40,815 bases of DNA from a virus, in IMG/VR virus record IMGVR_UViG_3300049846_000857, positions 1 through 40,815 of that record; one strand, written 5' to 3'. A program made the position numbers and the translations under genes. The number at the start of each line of letters is the position of its first letter. Position 1 is the stretch's first letter. Shown one piece after another: positions 5,865-12,195 of this stretch. A model generated the notes under the pieces. The model had not been told where the DNA came from, ran no database searches, and saw nothing but the letters and a program-made list of their open reading frames with translations.

Positions 5865-5896
5865 AAGCCTGTCTCCCAAGATGGGCTTTTCTTTTC
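5865..5896 (+). terminator. Rho-independent terminator after the replication genes
   Basis: AAGCCTGTC (5865-5873) pairs with GATGGGCTT (5880-5888), a nine-base-pair stem with two G-T wobbles and a TCCCAA loop, followed by TTCTTTTC. It separates the replication genes from the packaging genes. An open frame starting at ATG 5881 begins inside this stem, so that start is rejected. Confidence 0.65.
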
Positions 5897-5931
5897 TTGA
5901 CAGACGATTTAAGACTAATGAAGCTCAATCT

Positions 5932-6240
5932 ATGGAAAAAAACACAGAAGAGCTTAAGGCTATAGTACAATCAATATTCAAAACATTCGAAGCGCAGTTC
6001 TTTCAAGAGCCGCAAAAGGAAGTTATAAGACAAGAAATCACAGACCTTTTAGAGAAGAAAAAAAAGGATTATATCTATCAAGTATTGAAGGATCGTAGTC
6101 CAAATGAACTAGTACAATTATACCAATTAGTGTCTCAATATGAGAAGCCAGTAGAGCCAAAATTAACCCCAAAAGTGGAAGGCAAGAAAGAGCATGGACG
6201 CTCAAAACGTGACAGAAAAGAAGCTTCAGCTCATAGATGA
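5932..6240 (+). CDS. hypothetical protein, 102 aa, helical and charged
   Basis: The protein starts MEKNTEELKAIVQSIFKTFE and is predicted to be all-helical, with KEVIRQEITDLLEKKKKDYI in the middle and a basic tail (GRSKRDRKEASAHR). No domain recognised. The ATG at 5932 is chosen because the longer form begins within the terminator hairpin. Its last codons overlap the next gene by about 47 bases. Confidence 0.55.
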   Translation: MEKNTEELKAIVQSIFKTFEAQFFQEPQKEVIRQEITDLLEKKKKDYIYQVLKDRSPNELVQLYQLVSQYEKPVEPKLTPKVEGKKEHGRSKRDRKEASAHR

Positions 6241-6391
6241 TATAGTGTTTAAGTATGCTCGTCTTGTGACAGAAGGTTTAAGTTATCCACAAAAGATTGC
6301 TGCTATATTAAGCACAATGGAAATAATGGATCAAATAATTGAGGTGAATCATGCTACCAGAAACAGACGAGACAATAATCAAGATCAATAA
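6194..6391 (+). CDS. hypothetical protein, 65 aa
   Basis: The protein starts MDAQNVTEKKLQLIDDIVFK and is helical throughout, ending in a basic Asn/Arg-rich tail. It overlaps both neighbours (6194-6240 and 6351-6391), as is usual for tightly packed phage genes. No family recognised. Confidence 0.5.
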   Translation: MDAQNVTEKKLQLIDDIVFKYARLVTEGLSYPQKIAAILSTMEIMDQIIEVNHATRNRRDNNQDQ

Positions 6392-6530
6392 CATAGTAGA
6401 GAAAGTAACTGGAAAGAATCTGATGAGAGAAGAAGATCCAGATAAAGCCCTACCTTGGGTTTTATTAGCACTTGTTAAATTAGATGAGAGGGTAAAAGAG
6501 CTTGAGCACAAAGGGCAAAAGGTTAGATAA
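6351..6530 (+). CDS. hypothetical protein, 59 aa
   Basis: The frame reads MLPETDETIIKINNIVEKVT onwards and ends VKELEHKGQKVR, a mostly helical small protein. GAGG about six bases upstream of the ATG at 6351 is a good ribosome site. It overlaps the preceding gene by 41 bases and the terminase small subunit gene by 29 bases. No function recognised. Confidence 0.5.
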   Translation: MLPETDETIIKINNIVEKVTGKNLMREEDPDKALPWVLLALVKLDERVKELEHKGQKVR

Positions 6531-7026
6531 AGACCATTCGCTTGATATAAAAATAGCTAAAGAATATTTCATGCAGCATTATTCTATCGAGTATTGTGCA
6601 GAGAAAGTTAGTATGTCTCGTGATTATCTCTCTAAGGTTATCAATAGAGAGGATTGGTATAAAGAGCGTGATGTTTTAGATGAAAAGATAATACAAGCAT
6701 ACAAACAAGATAAATCTCCAATGATGGCTGAGATTGGTAAGTCTTGCTTGTATCTAATTAACTCAGCTCTTAAAGCAAGAGAAAGAGAATTGATTGACAA
6801 GCCAATGACTTTGCAAGAGGCTAAAATGGTAGCAGAGATATTTGCTGATGTTGATAAGATCTTGAAACTAGATCTAGGTGAAGCAACAGATAGAGTTGAA
6901 GTAATGCCAGTTGATTTAAAAGATTTAAAAGACGCTATACAGAAGGATAAGTTTTTAAATGTGATTCCTGTCACGGCACTTCCAGTCTTAGAACCAGAAC
7001 TGATAGAAGAATCAAAAAAAGACTAA
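6502..7026 (+). CDS. putative terminase small subunit
   Basis: This 174-aa protein has a helix-turn-helix-like N-terminal half (IAKEYFMQHYSIEYCAEKVS followed by MSRDYLSKVINREDW), a long central helical region and an acidic C-terminus. A DNA-binding N-terminus and helical oligomerisation segment upstream of a terminase large subunit are typical of small subunits that recognise the packaging site. The identity rests on fold and context; the large subunit is not adjacent but begins at 9808. The start is TTG at 6502; the first ATG (6571) would cut the predicted DNA-binding domain. Confidence 0.55.
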   Translation: MSTKGKRLDKDHSLDIKIAKEYFMQHYSIEYCAEKVSMSRDYLSKVINREDWYKERDVLDEKIIQAYKQDKSPMMAEIGKSCLYLINSALKARERELIDKPMTLQEAKMVAEIFADVDKILKLDLGEATDRVEVMPVDLKDLKDAIQKDKFLNVIPVTALPVLEPELIEESKKD

Positions 7027-7059
7027 TCTTAAATTATCTTAAATTTTAAGCTATTCGTG

Positions 7060-7815
7060 ATGGGCCTATTCAAGTCCGATATTAAGAAAGCTCTTATAAT
7101 CCCAGACTGTCATATCCCTTATCAAGACGAGAGATCATATAATCTAATGCTTAAGGTAGCAAAAGATGTAAAGCCTGATGAGATTGTTATCTTAGGTGAT
7201 TTCGCTGACTTTTATTCAATCAATCAGCATGGCCCAAAAGATCCACAACTCGTACAGCTACTTTTATATGAGGTAGATGCGGTAAATGAAAAGATGGATG
7301 AACTTGATAAGCTGTTTCCTAAAGCCTCTAAAGTGTTTATAGAGGGTAACCATGAGCACCGACTTGCAAGATATATAAAACATAAAGCACTAGAACTATT
7401 CTCAATGTTTAGAGTCGAGGACTTATTTAAAATAAAAGATAGAGGCTGGAGGTTTATTCCTTATGATGCTAATCAAAAATATAACATTCTTAATTCACAT
7501 CTCATCGCAAGGCACTGTCCAATTGGAAGCTCTTCAAAAACAACAGTTAATAGGGCGATGGCATCCGTAATTCATGGACACACTCACAGAGTAGAAGAGA
7601 ATCAAATTGTTGCACTTGATGGGAAGGTTTACAGAGGTATTTCAAATGGAACTCTTGCCGACATTAAATCACCTGTAATGGATTACATACAAAATCATGC
7701 TCAATGGTGTCATGCTTTCTCGATATGTCATGTGCTTCCAAATAAAAACTTCTTTAACCAAATAGTTCACATAATTGATTACCAGTGTATGTATAATGGA
7801 AAGCTTTATAAATGA
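7060..7815 (+). CDS. calcineurin-like metallophosphoesterase
   Basis: The 251-aa protein shows the complete metal-binding motif set of the family: DCH at residues 16-18, GDFAD at 46-50, GNHEH near 97, a single His in ARHCP and GHTH near 171. Such enzymes hydrolyse phosphomonoesters, phosphodiesters or nucleotides using two metal ions. The substrate cannot be read from the sequence; nucleic-acid end processing or nucleotide signalling are both possible. The gene lies between the terminase small subunit and an HExxH peptidase. Start is ATG 7060, or GTG 7057 in the same frame. Confidence 0.85.
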   Translation: MGLFKSDIKKALIIPDCHIPYQDERSYNLMLKVAKDVKPDEIVILGDFADFYSINQHGPKDPQLVQLLLYEVDAVNEKMDELDKLFPKASKVFIEGNHEHRLARYIKHKALELFSMFRVEDLFKIKDRGWRFIPYDANQKYNILNSHLIARHCPIGSSSKTTVNRAMASVIHGHTHRVEENQIVALDGKVYRGISNGTLADIKSPVMDYIQNHAQWCHAFSICHVLPNKNFFNQIVHIIDYQCMYNGKLYK

Positions 7816-8108
7816 AACTTCCAAAAGAATTAAATATTAAAGGTGCAGTTTATAGCATTAAGCACACAGATGATTTCTCAGATTCAGATAAAAATGATGG
7901 ATTGTGTGATTTTGAAACAAAAACAATCTACATAAATAACAATCTAAGTAATGATCTAATCAAACGCACTCTAATACATGAATGTTTTCATGCTGTAATG
8001 TTTGAGTGTGGAATACACTGTGCCAAGATATCTGAAGACTTAGAAGAAATAATAGTTGAAAATCTTTCAAACTTCTTAATAGACTCATTTATAATTAGAA
8101 ATAAATGA
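7812..8108 (+). CDS. HExxH metallopeptidase-like protein (ImmA/IrrE-like size)
   Basis: This 98-aa protein carries HECFH at residues 56-60 within LIHECFHAVMFE, the zinc-binding signature of gluzincin-type peptidases, preceded by a beta strand (TKTIYINNNL) and followed by a helix with Glu residues that may supply the third ligand. Short phage proteins of this kind resemble the peptidase domain of ImmA/IrrE proteins, which cleave repressors. The ATG overlaps the phosphoesterase stop by four bases. A target is not known. Confidence 0.7.
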   Translation: MKLPKELNIKGAVYSIKHTDDFSDSDKNDGLCDFETKTIYINNNLSNDLIKRTLIHECFHAVMFECGIHCAKISEDLEEIIVENLSNFLIDSFIIRNK

Positions 8109-8109
8109 T

Positions 8110-8186
8110 TGGCATCTAGCATTCAGGGTGAGTGCGCTTCCCTGTTAAGGAAGACCAGCCTGGTTCGATCCCAGGGATGCCAGCCA
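8110..8186 (+). tRNA. tRNA-Asn (GUU)
   Basis: A complete cloverleaf is visible. The acceptor stem TGGCATC/GATGCCA has seven perfect pairs. The D stem is GCAT/GTGC, the anticodon stem CTTCC/GGAAG with loop CTGTTAA (anticodon GTT), and the T stem CCTGG/CCAGG with loop TTCGATC. The discriminator G and CCA are encoded at 8183-8186. It starts two bases after the stop of the peptidase gene, within the same transcript, so it must be cut out of the messenger RNA. Confidence 0.93.
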
Positions 8187-8198
8187 ATAGGAGTTAGA

Positions 8199-8387
8199 AT
8201 GAATCATTTTGTTTATAATGGCGAATATGACCATGCTTTATATGAGTCTCATGGGGTTATTCAGCCAATCAATGTTGAAACAGTAGATAAATTAAAACAA
8301 GAGATAGCAGAACTAAGGAAATATGTTCATCCAGAGGTCGTAGAAGAAATAAAACAAAAAGTGTGGAATAATGAGACTAATAATTAA
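8199..8387 (+). CDS. small protein with YVH-EV-EEI motif, 62 aa
   Basis: The protein starts MNHFVYNGEYDHALYESHGV and ends with the helix LKQEIAELRKYVHPEVVEEI followed by KQKV, closely matching the C-terminus of the 60-aa early protein at 109-291. AGGAG at 8189-8193 is placed five bases before the ATG at 8199. A longer frame from 8109 would run through the tRNA and is rejected. Function unknown. Confidence 0.65.
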   Translation: MNHFVYNGEYDHALYESHGVIQPINVETVDKLKQEIAELRKYVHPEVVEEIKQKVWNNETNN

Positions 8388-9609
8388 TTGGACTTTAATG
8401 CCAATTAAGATTGGCGCAATATTATTACTTTGGTTTCTTCAACAAATTAGAAACTTCACTCATGAATTAAATGAAAAGTATTGGAATCTAACTGAACAAA
8501 AAATATCAGATTTAGAATTAGATGAGGGAATAAATCGTCTATTAAAAGAATCTCCAATTGTTAGAATGCATGGCTTTGATTGTTATCAAATGAGATATAG
8601 AACAGATTGGGTTAAGTCGGGCGAGATAGCAAATATAGACCATTTCTGTGCAAGGCAAGGAATCTATGTCGGCATTTTAAATAAACTTAAAATGGATACA
8701 ACATTTGCAGCAAAGGCCCTAGCAAGATGCTGGACTGGTACAGAGTTAAGACGTGGGTTTCATTTTGCCAACAAAGACGGCGGCATAATTAGATTTCAAG
8801 ATCTTCCTGTAAGCGGAGATATGCTGGTTGGTTTTTGTTTTGGTTTTATTCATGACAAACATAACACCTCTAAAGAAATGGTTGAGATAGCAAGACACCT
8901 TTTTGAAAATAAAGGACTTAAAACCTCTGGAAAGATTTCAACTGTAGCTAATTTTAAACCAGGATATCAAAACTCAGCCACTCCAATTCCAGTTGGAGCG
9001 CAAGACATAACTTATCTATGTGGAATTATGTGTGGAATAAAAGCTATAGATTATTTAAGAAGACTTTGGGATCTACCACAGTATCATGAGGATCTAAGAC
9101 AGGCTTTAGTCTTAGAATTTAATAAAAGATACTGGCTCTATGGTGGGTTTTTAACAACTTTATTCCCTACAGCTGGCGTCTGGTTTAGGCGTGGATATAA
9201 TAATGATAATGTATGTATTCAAGCCAGCTACATTCTCTCTAGGATTTGCGATAATCACTTTCTCAGATTTAGTTTTGCAGCTTCCACTTTCTACACTTGG
9301 TCTCTTAGTTGGCCTTGGCTTAATTCTTTCTTCACTGGACTCACGAGGGAAGTAATTGGGTTAATTCCTAGAGATTATGTGAATAGATGTCGCCACTATT
9401 CAAGGGACCTTTCTTTTTTCTGGGAAGGAATGGGTGACGAGCCAAAGAAAGCAAAGGCGAAAGAATGGCCTATAGATCCAGACAAACAACAAATGTCTGA
9501 ATTCTGTGGGGATGAGGATCATGAATTTTATAAAGAGGGCCAAAAAAACATTCGCTCGACTCTGGGACAACTTGCTTATATTGTTTGGATTAAAGATGGA
9601 AAAAATTAG
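8371..9609 (+). CDS. hypothetical protein, 412 aa, N-terminal membrane segment
   Basis: The N-terminus has a basic residue and a hydrophobic helix (about residues 2-25), consistent with a membrane anchor or uncleaved signal. The body is rich in Trp, Phe and Tyr with a Cys-containing middle (TYLCGIMCGIKAIDYL) and WFRRGYNNDNVCIQASY. I do not recognise a family. A loose resemblance in motif order to the 244-aa early protein (336-1070) is noted as a finding. The gene precedes the terminase large subunit and overlaps its neighbours. Confidence 0.65.
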   Translation: MRLIINWTLMPIKIGAILLLWFLQQIRNFTHELNEKYWNLTEQKISDLELDEGINRLLKESPIVRMHGFDCYQMRYRTDWVKSGEIANIDHFCARQGIYVGILNKLKMDTTFAAKALARCWTGTELRRGFHFANKDGGIIRFQDLPVSGDMLVGFCFGFIHDKHNTSKEMVEIARHLFENKGLKTSGKISTVANFKPGYQNSATPIPVGAQDITYLCGIMCGIKAIDYLRRLWDLPQYHEDLRQALVLEFNKRYWLYGGFLTTLFPTAGVWFRRGYNNDNVCIQASYILSRICDNHFLRFSFAASTFYTWSLSWPWLNSFFTGLTREVIGLIPRDYVNRCRHYSRDLSFFWEGMGDEPKKAKAKEWPIDPDKQQMSEFCGDEDHEFYKEGQKNIRSTLGQLAYIVWIKDGKN

Positions 9610-9808
9610 ATTACAATATAAAGATAAAACATTAGAGGTTGATCCAAGAGTTAGTCTTGAAGAATTACAAGCATGGTATTTAAAATTCTTAGTTGATGCT
9701 GGCCTTTGTGAAGTTGAGATTGTTGATGATACTGGCTTTGAGTGTGAAGAGTTTGAAGATGACTGGCGAGATGTTATAACTAGGATTAAACCAAGTAAGT
9801 TTCACTAA
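9596..9808 (+). CDS. hypothetical acidic protein, 70 aa
   Basis: The protein starts MEKIRLQYKDKTLEVDPRVS and looks like a small ubiquitin-like or alpha/beta fold with a strongly acidic C-terminal segment (FECEEFEDDWRD). I chose the ATG at 9596, which gives a short overlap with the previous gene; a longer in-frame form from 9506 would lie entirely within that gene. Its stop overlaps the terminase start as TAATG, so a packaging-related role is possible but not shown. Confidence 0.6.
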   Translation: MEKIRLQYKDKTLEVDPRVSLEELQAWYLKFLVDAGLCEVEIVDDTGFECEEFEDDWRDVITRIKPSKFH

Positions 9809-11214
9809 TGGTTGTAGATCCTGTAATCTCTAAATATGCAGAAATTATAAACGCTCTTCATAAAGACTGGGAGCCTCATAATGGACAAATCCCAGTAGGA
9901 AGAGCTTTATTTCAAGATAAAATCACAAATATATTTGTACAATCAGGAAGAAAATGGGGAAAGACTGAATTAATATTATATATTCTTTGGAGGTGGGCTG
10001 AATCTCATCCAGGATCTTCCTGTTATTATATTTCTCCTTTTCAAAAACAATCCAAAGAGATTATTTGGGCTAATAAGAGAGTGCAGAATTTTGGACCTAG
10101 AGAGTGGCTCCTTCCTGGTTCTAGTGGTATTAATAATACAGAGTTAAGAATTAACTTTAAGAATGGCTCTTTCATTAAGTGTGATGGCTCAGATAACTAT
10201 GAATCATATCGTGGAATTGAACCTCATTTAATTATCTATGAAGAGTTTAAAGATTTTAGGCCAGAGTTTCATCATTCTATGGAGCCAAATCTTTTAGTTT
10301 ATAATGCTCCGCTAGTTATCATTGGAACCCCTCCCGATCATGACTGCCAATATACTCAGATGGCTGAAGACTTTAAACAAAGCTCAACAAAGTTTTGGTA
10401 TTGTGGACCAACTTCAGAAAATCCCTATGTGGATAAACAATGGCTTAGTAATAAAAGAAAAGAGCTAATTGACAGAGGTGATTCGGATGAGTGGGAAAGG
10501 GAATATGAGGGAAGATATGTTAAGGGAGGTAAGGCTTCTATATTTCCAATGTTAAAAGAGTCAATGATTAAACCTCATGATAGACTGATGTCTGAGCTTC
10601 GCTATGATTTAAAGAAGCTTAATTGGTATGTAATTGCTGATCCTGGTACAGTTACTTGTTTTGCTGTTTTATTTGCAGCGGTTAATCCATATACTAAAAA
10701 GATCTACTTGTTAGATGAATTATATGAACAATCGCAAGCAAACACGACTGTCAATTATATCGGCAAAAAAATCATTGAGAAGAAAGCCCAATTATACCAG
10801 AGAGGGGAATGGGTTCAGGTCGCAGATGAGGCAGCGGCATGGTTTATTAATGAAATGTCTGATAGATATGATGAGGGGTTTGGCCCGACAAAGAAAGCGT
10901 TGAATGATAAAGAGATGGGATTGTCACTAATTAAAGATGCTCTTTTAAATAATAAGTTAGTGTTCAGTGATAGATGTGCAAAGATGTATTGGGAAATGGA
11001 AAACTATATTAAAGATGATAAAGGAAAAATCCCAAAAAAGAACGACCACATGATTGATAACCTTCGATACCTTTTAAGCGAACATGGCTATTCTTTAAAT
11101 TTAGTTGACGAGCCTAAAAAAGAAGCTGACGATGAAAACTTCAGGGGAGCGAGGATCACCGATGATTTCCCTGGTTGGGATGAAACAGGTGAAAAACTGG
11201 AGGAATGGTCATGA
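9808..11214 (+). CDS. terL: terminase large subunit
   Basis: The 468-aa protein has the two domains of phage packaging motors. The ATPase has a Walker A variant SGRKWGKTE at residues 46-54 and a Walker B with catalytic Glu in LIIYEE near residues 140-146. The RNase-H-like nuclease follows, with Asp residues in IADPG (about 277), VADEA (about 344) and DHMIDNLRY (about 413-421). It translocates DNA into the prohead through the portal and cuts it. Start ATG overlaps the preceding stop (TAATG). Confidence 0.92.
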   Translation: MVVDPVISKYAEIINALHKDWEPHNGQIPVGRALFQDKITNIFVQSGRKWGKTELILYILWRWAESHPGSSCYYISPFQKQSKEIIWANKRVQNFGPREWLLPGSSGINNTELRINFKNGSFIKCDGSDNYESYRGIEPHLIIYEEFKDFRPEFHHSMEPNLLVYNAPLVIIGTPPDHDCQYTQMAEDFKQSSTKFWYCGPTSENPYVDKQWLSNKRKELIDRGDSDEWEREYEGRYVKGGKASIFPMLKESMIKPHDRLMSELRYDLKKLNWYVIADPGTVTCFAVLFAAVNPYTKKIYLLDELYEQSQANTTVNYIGKKIIEKKAQLYQRGEWVQVADEAAAWFINEMSDRYDEGFGPTKKALNDKEMGLSLIKDALLNNKLVFSDRCAKMYWEMENYIKDDKGKIPKKNDHMIDNLRYLLSEHGYSLNLVDEPKKEADDENFRGARITDDFPGWDETGEKLEEWS

Positions 11215-11342
11215 GAGTATGGGATGAAAGCCTTTTAAAGGTAAAGCAAGGAACAAAATTAGCCAAAGTAGCTAAAGTATCCAAGGGCGCTAAGGTGGCA
11301 AAGAAGAAAGCTACAAAGAAAAAAGTTAAGAAAGCTAAATAA
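11211..11342 (+). CDS. lysine-rich micro-protein, 43 aa
   Basis: The frame reads [20 protein letters not shown] and ends in [13 protein letters not shown]. The C-terminal part resembles the Lys/Ala tails of histone H1-like proteins and would bind nucleic acid non-specifically. The ATG overlaps the terminase stop (ATGA) and its own stop overlaps the next ATG (TAATG). A role in DNA condensation or packaging is inferred only from composition and context. Confidence 0.65.
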   Translation: MRVWDESLLKVKQGTKLAKVAKVSKGAKVAKKKATKKKVKKAK

Positions 11343-11479
11343 TGCCTTTAAAAAAGGGAAGTTCTAAGAAAACAATTTCAAAGAACATCAAAACAGAGAT
11401 GGCAGCAGGTAAGCCTCAAAAGCAGGCTGTTGCTATCGCTCTAAGACTTGCTCGTAAAAAAGTAAAGTCTGGATATTAG
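11342..11479 (+). CDS. DUF6496-like micro-protein, 45 aa
   Basis: The sequence [20 protein letters not shown] followed by [20 protein letters not shown] is a pattern I recognise from many phages: an N-terminal MPLxKGxSxKxISxNI and a PQKQAxAIALxxA helix (DUF6496). Function is unknown; it is typically encoded near packaging and structural genes. The protein is strongly basic. Start overlaps the previous stop by one base. Confidence 0.8.
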   Translation: MPLKKGSSKKTISKNIKTEMAAGKPQKQAVAIALRLARKKVKSGY

Positions 11480-11520
11480 TCCGATAGACTAGGGTAAGTA
11501 GTGCGTTTAAACTATTGGTC

Positions 11521-11961
11521 ATGGCAATTGACAAGATTATTTTTCATTGCGCTGCAACTCCTGATTCTGGCGACAATATCGGTATGGCTGAAATAAGTCG
11601 CTGGCACAAAGAAAACGGCTGGCGACCATTTAAAGATAAAGACGGCAAAGATAATTGGTGTGGATATCATTATGTCATTAGAAGGTCGGGTAAGATCGAA
11701 GTCGGAAGACCTGAAACTCAGCCTGGGGTTCATTGCAAAGGCTATAATACTGGCTCTATTGGCATTTGTTATGTTGGCACTAGAAGGATGACAGAGATGC
11801 AGCTTCATGCACTTGTGACGCTGTACAACGAAATCTATAAAAGACATAAGATTGACATTGATAATTTCTTTGGACACCATGAATTCAATTCAGGTAAAGA
11901 GTGCCCTGGTCAAGATATGGTTGTCTTGAGGGCATATCTTGCCACAAAGTTAAAAAGGTAA
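11521..11961 (+). CDS. N-acetylmuramoyl-L-alanine amidase endolysin (T7 lysozyme-like)
   Basis: The 146-aa protein matches the T7-lysozyme family along its length: FHCAAT with zinc ligand His9, CGYHYVI with Tyr49, HHEF with His119 or 120, and GKECPG with Lys126 and zinc ligand Cys128. It cleaves the bond between muramic acid and the peptide stem at lysis. There is no signal peptide, so a holin or membrane damage is needed. In T7 the homologue also inhibits the phage RNA polymerase; no such polymerase is visible here. The ATG at 11521 is chosen over TTG at 11515. Confidence 0.9.
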   Translation: MAIDKIIFHCAATPDSGDNIGMAEISRWHKENGWRPFKDKDGKDNWCGYHYVIRRSGKIEVGRPETQPGVHCKGYNTGSIGICYVGTRRMTEMQLHALVTLYNEIYKRHKIDIDNFFGHHEFNSGKECPGQDMVVLRAYLATKLKR

Positions 11962-11964
11962 CGG

Positions 11965-12177
11965 ATGACCGAAGCTTTAGCCCTAACATCTCTTGTTATT
12001 TCTGCGATTAATCTTACAATGTCTGTTAAATTATGGATCGAATGGCGAGCTAAAGAGAAATCAACTCATACAATTCAATATGTTCCTTTAAATACCAAAA
12101 TAGATAAAGATGGATTTGAAATAATAGATGAAGAATTAAAAAAGAAGCTAGCAGGTGAAGACGACGAGCTTCAATAA
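11965..12177 (+). CDS. small membrane protein, 70 aa, next to endolysin
   Basis: One hydrophobic N-terminal helix (LALTSLVISAINLTMSVKLW) is followed by a charged, acidic C-terminal domain. Topology and position directly after the amidase would fit a pinholin-type holin or an anchor protein, but there is no decisive motif. Another holin candidate lies at 36138-36332. Confidence 0.55.
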   Translation: MTEALALTSLVISAINLTMSVKLWIEWRAKEKSTHTIQYVPLNTKIDKDGFEIIDEELKKKLAGEDDELQ

Positions 12178-12195
12178 TCTCTAAGGATGTGAGAT

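Noticed and set aside
5881-5931. Upstream start (ATG 5881) for the 102-aa gene
   Set aside because: It lies in the 3' arm of a convincing terminator stem-loop.
8109-8198. Longer form of the 62-aa protein beginning at TTG 8109
   Set aside because: It reads through the complete tRNA-Asn; ATG 8199 has AGGAG at the right distance.
11477-11491. Small inverted repeat TAGTC/GACTA before the amidase gene as a terminator
   Set aside because: Only five pairs and no T-run; most likely chance.
11521-11961. Autographivirus (T7-like) identity based on the T7-lysozyme-like amidase
   Set aside because: No phage RNA polymerase or T7-type replication genes are present, and the structural order is closer to P22-like short-tailed phages; the amidase family is widespread.
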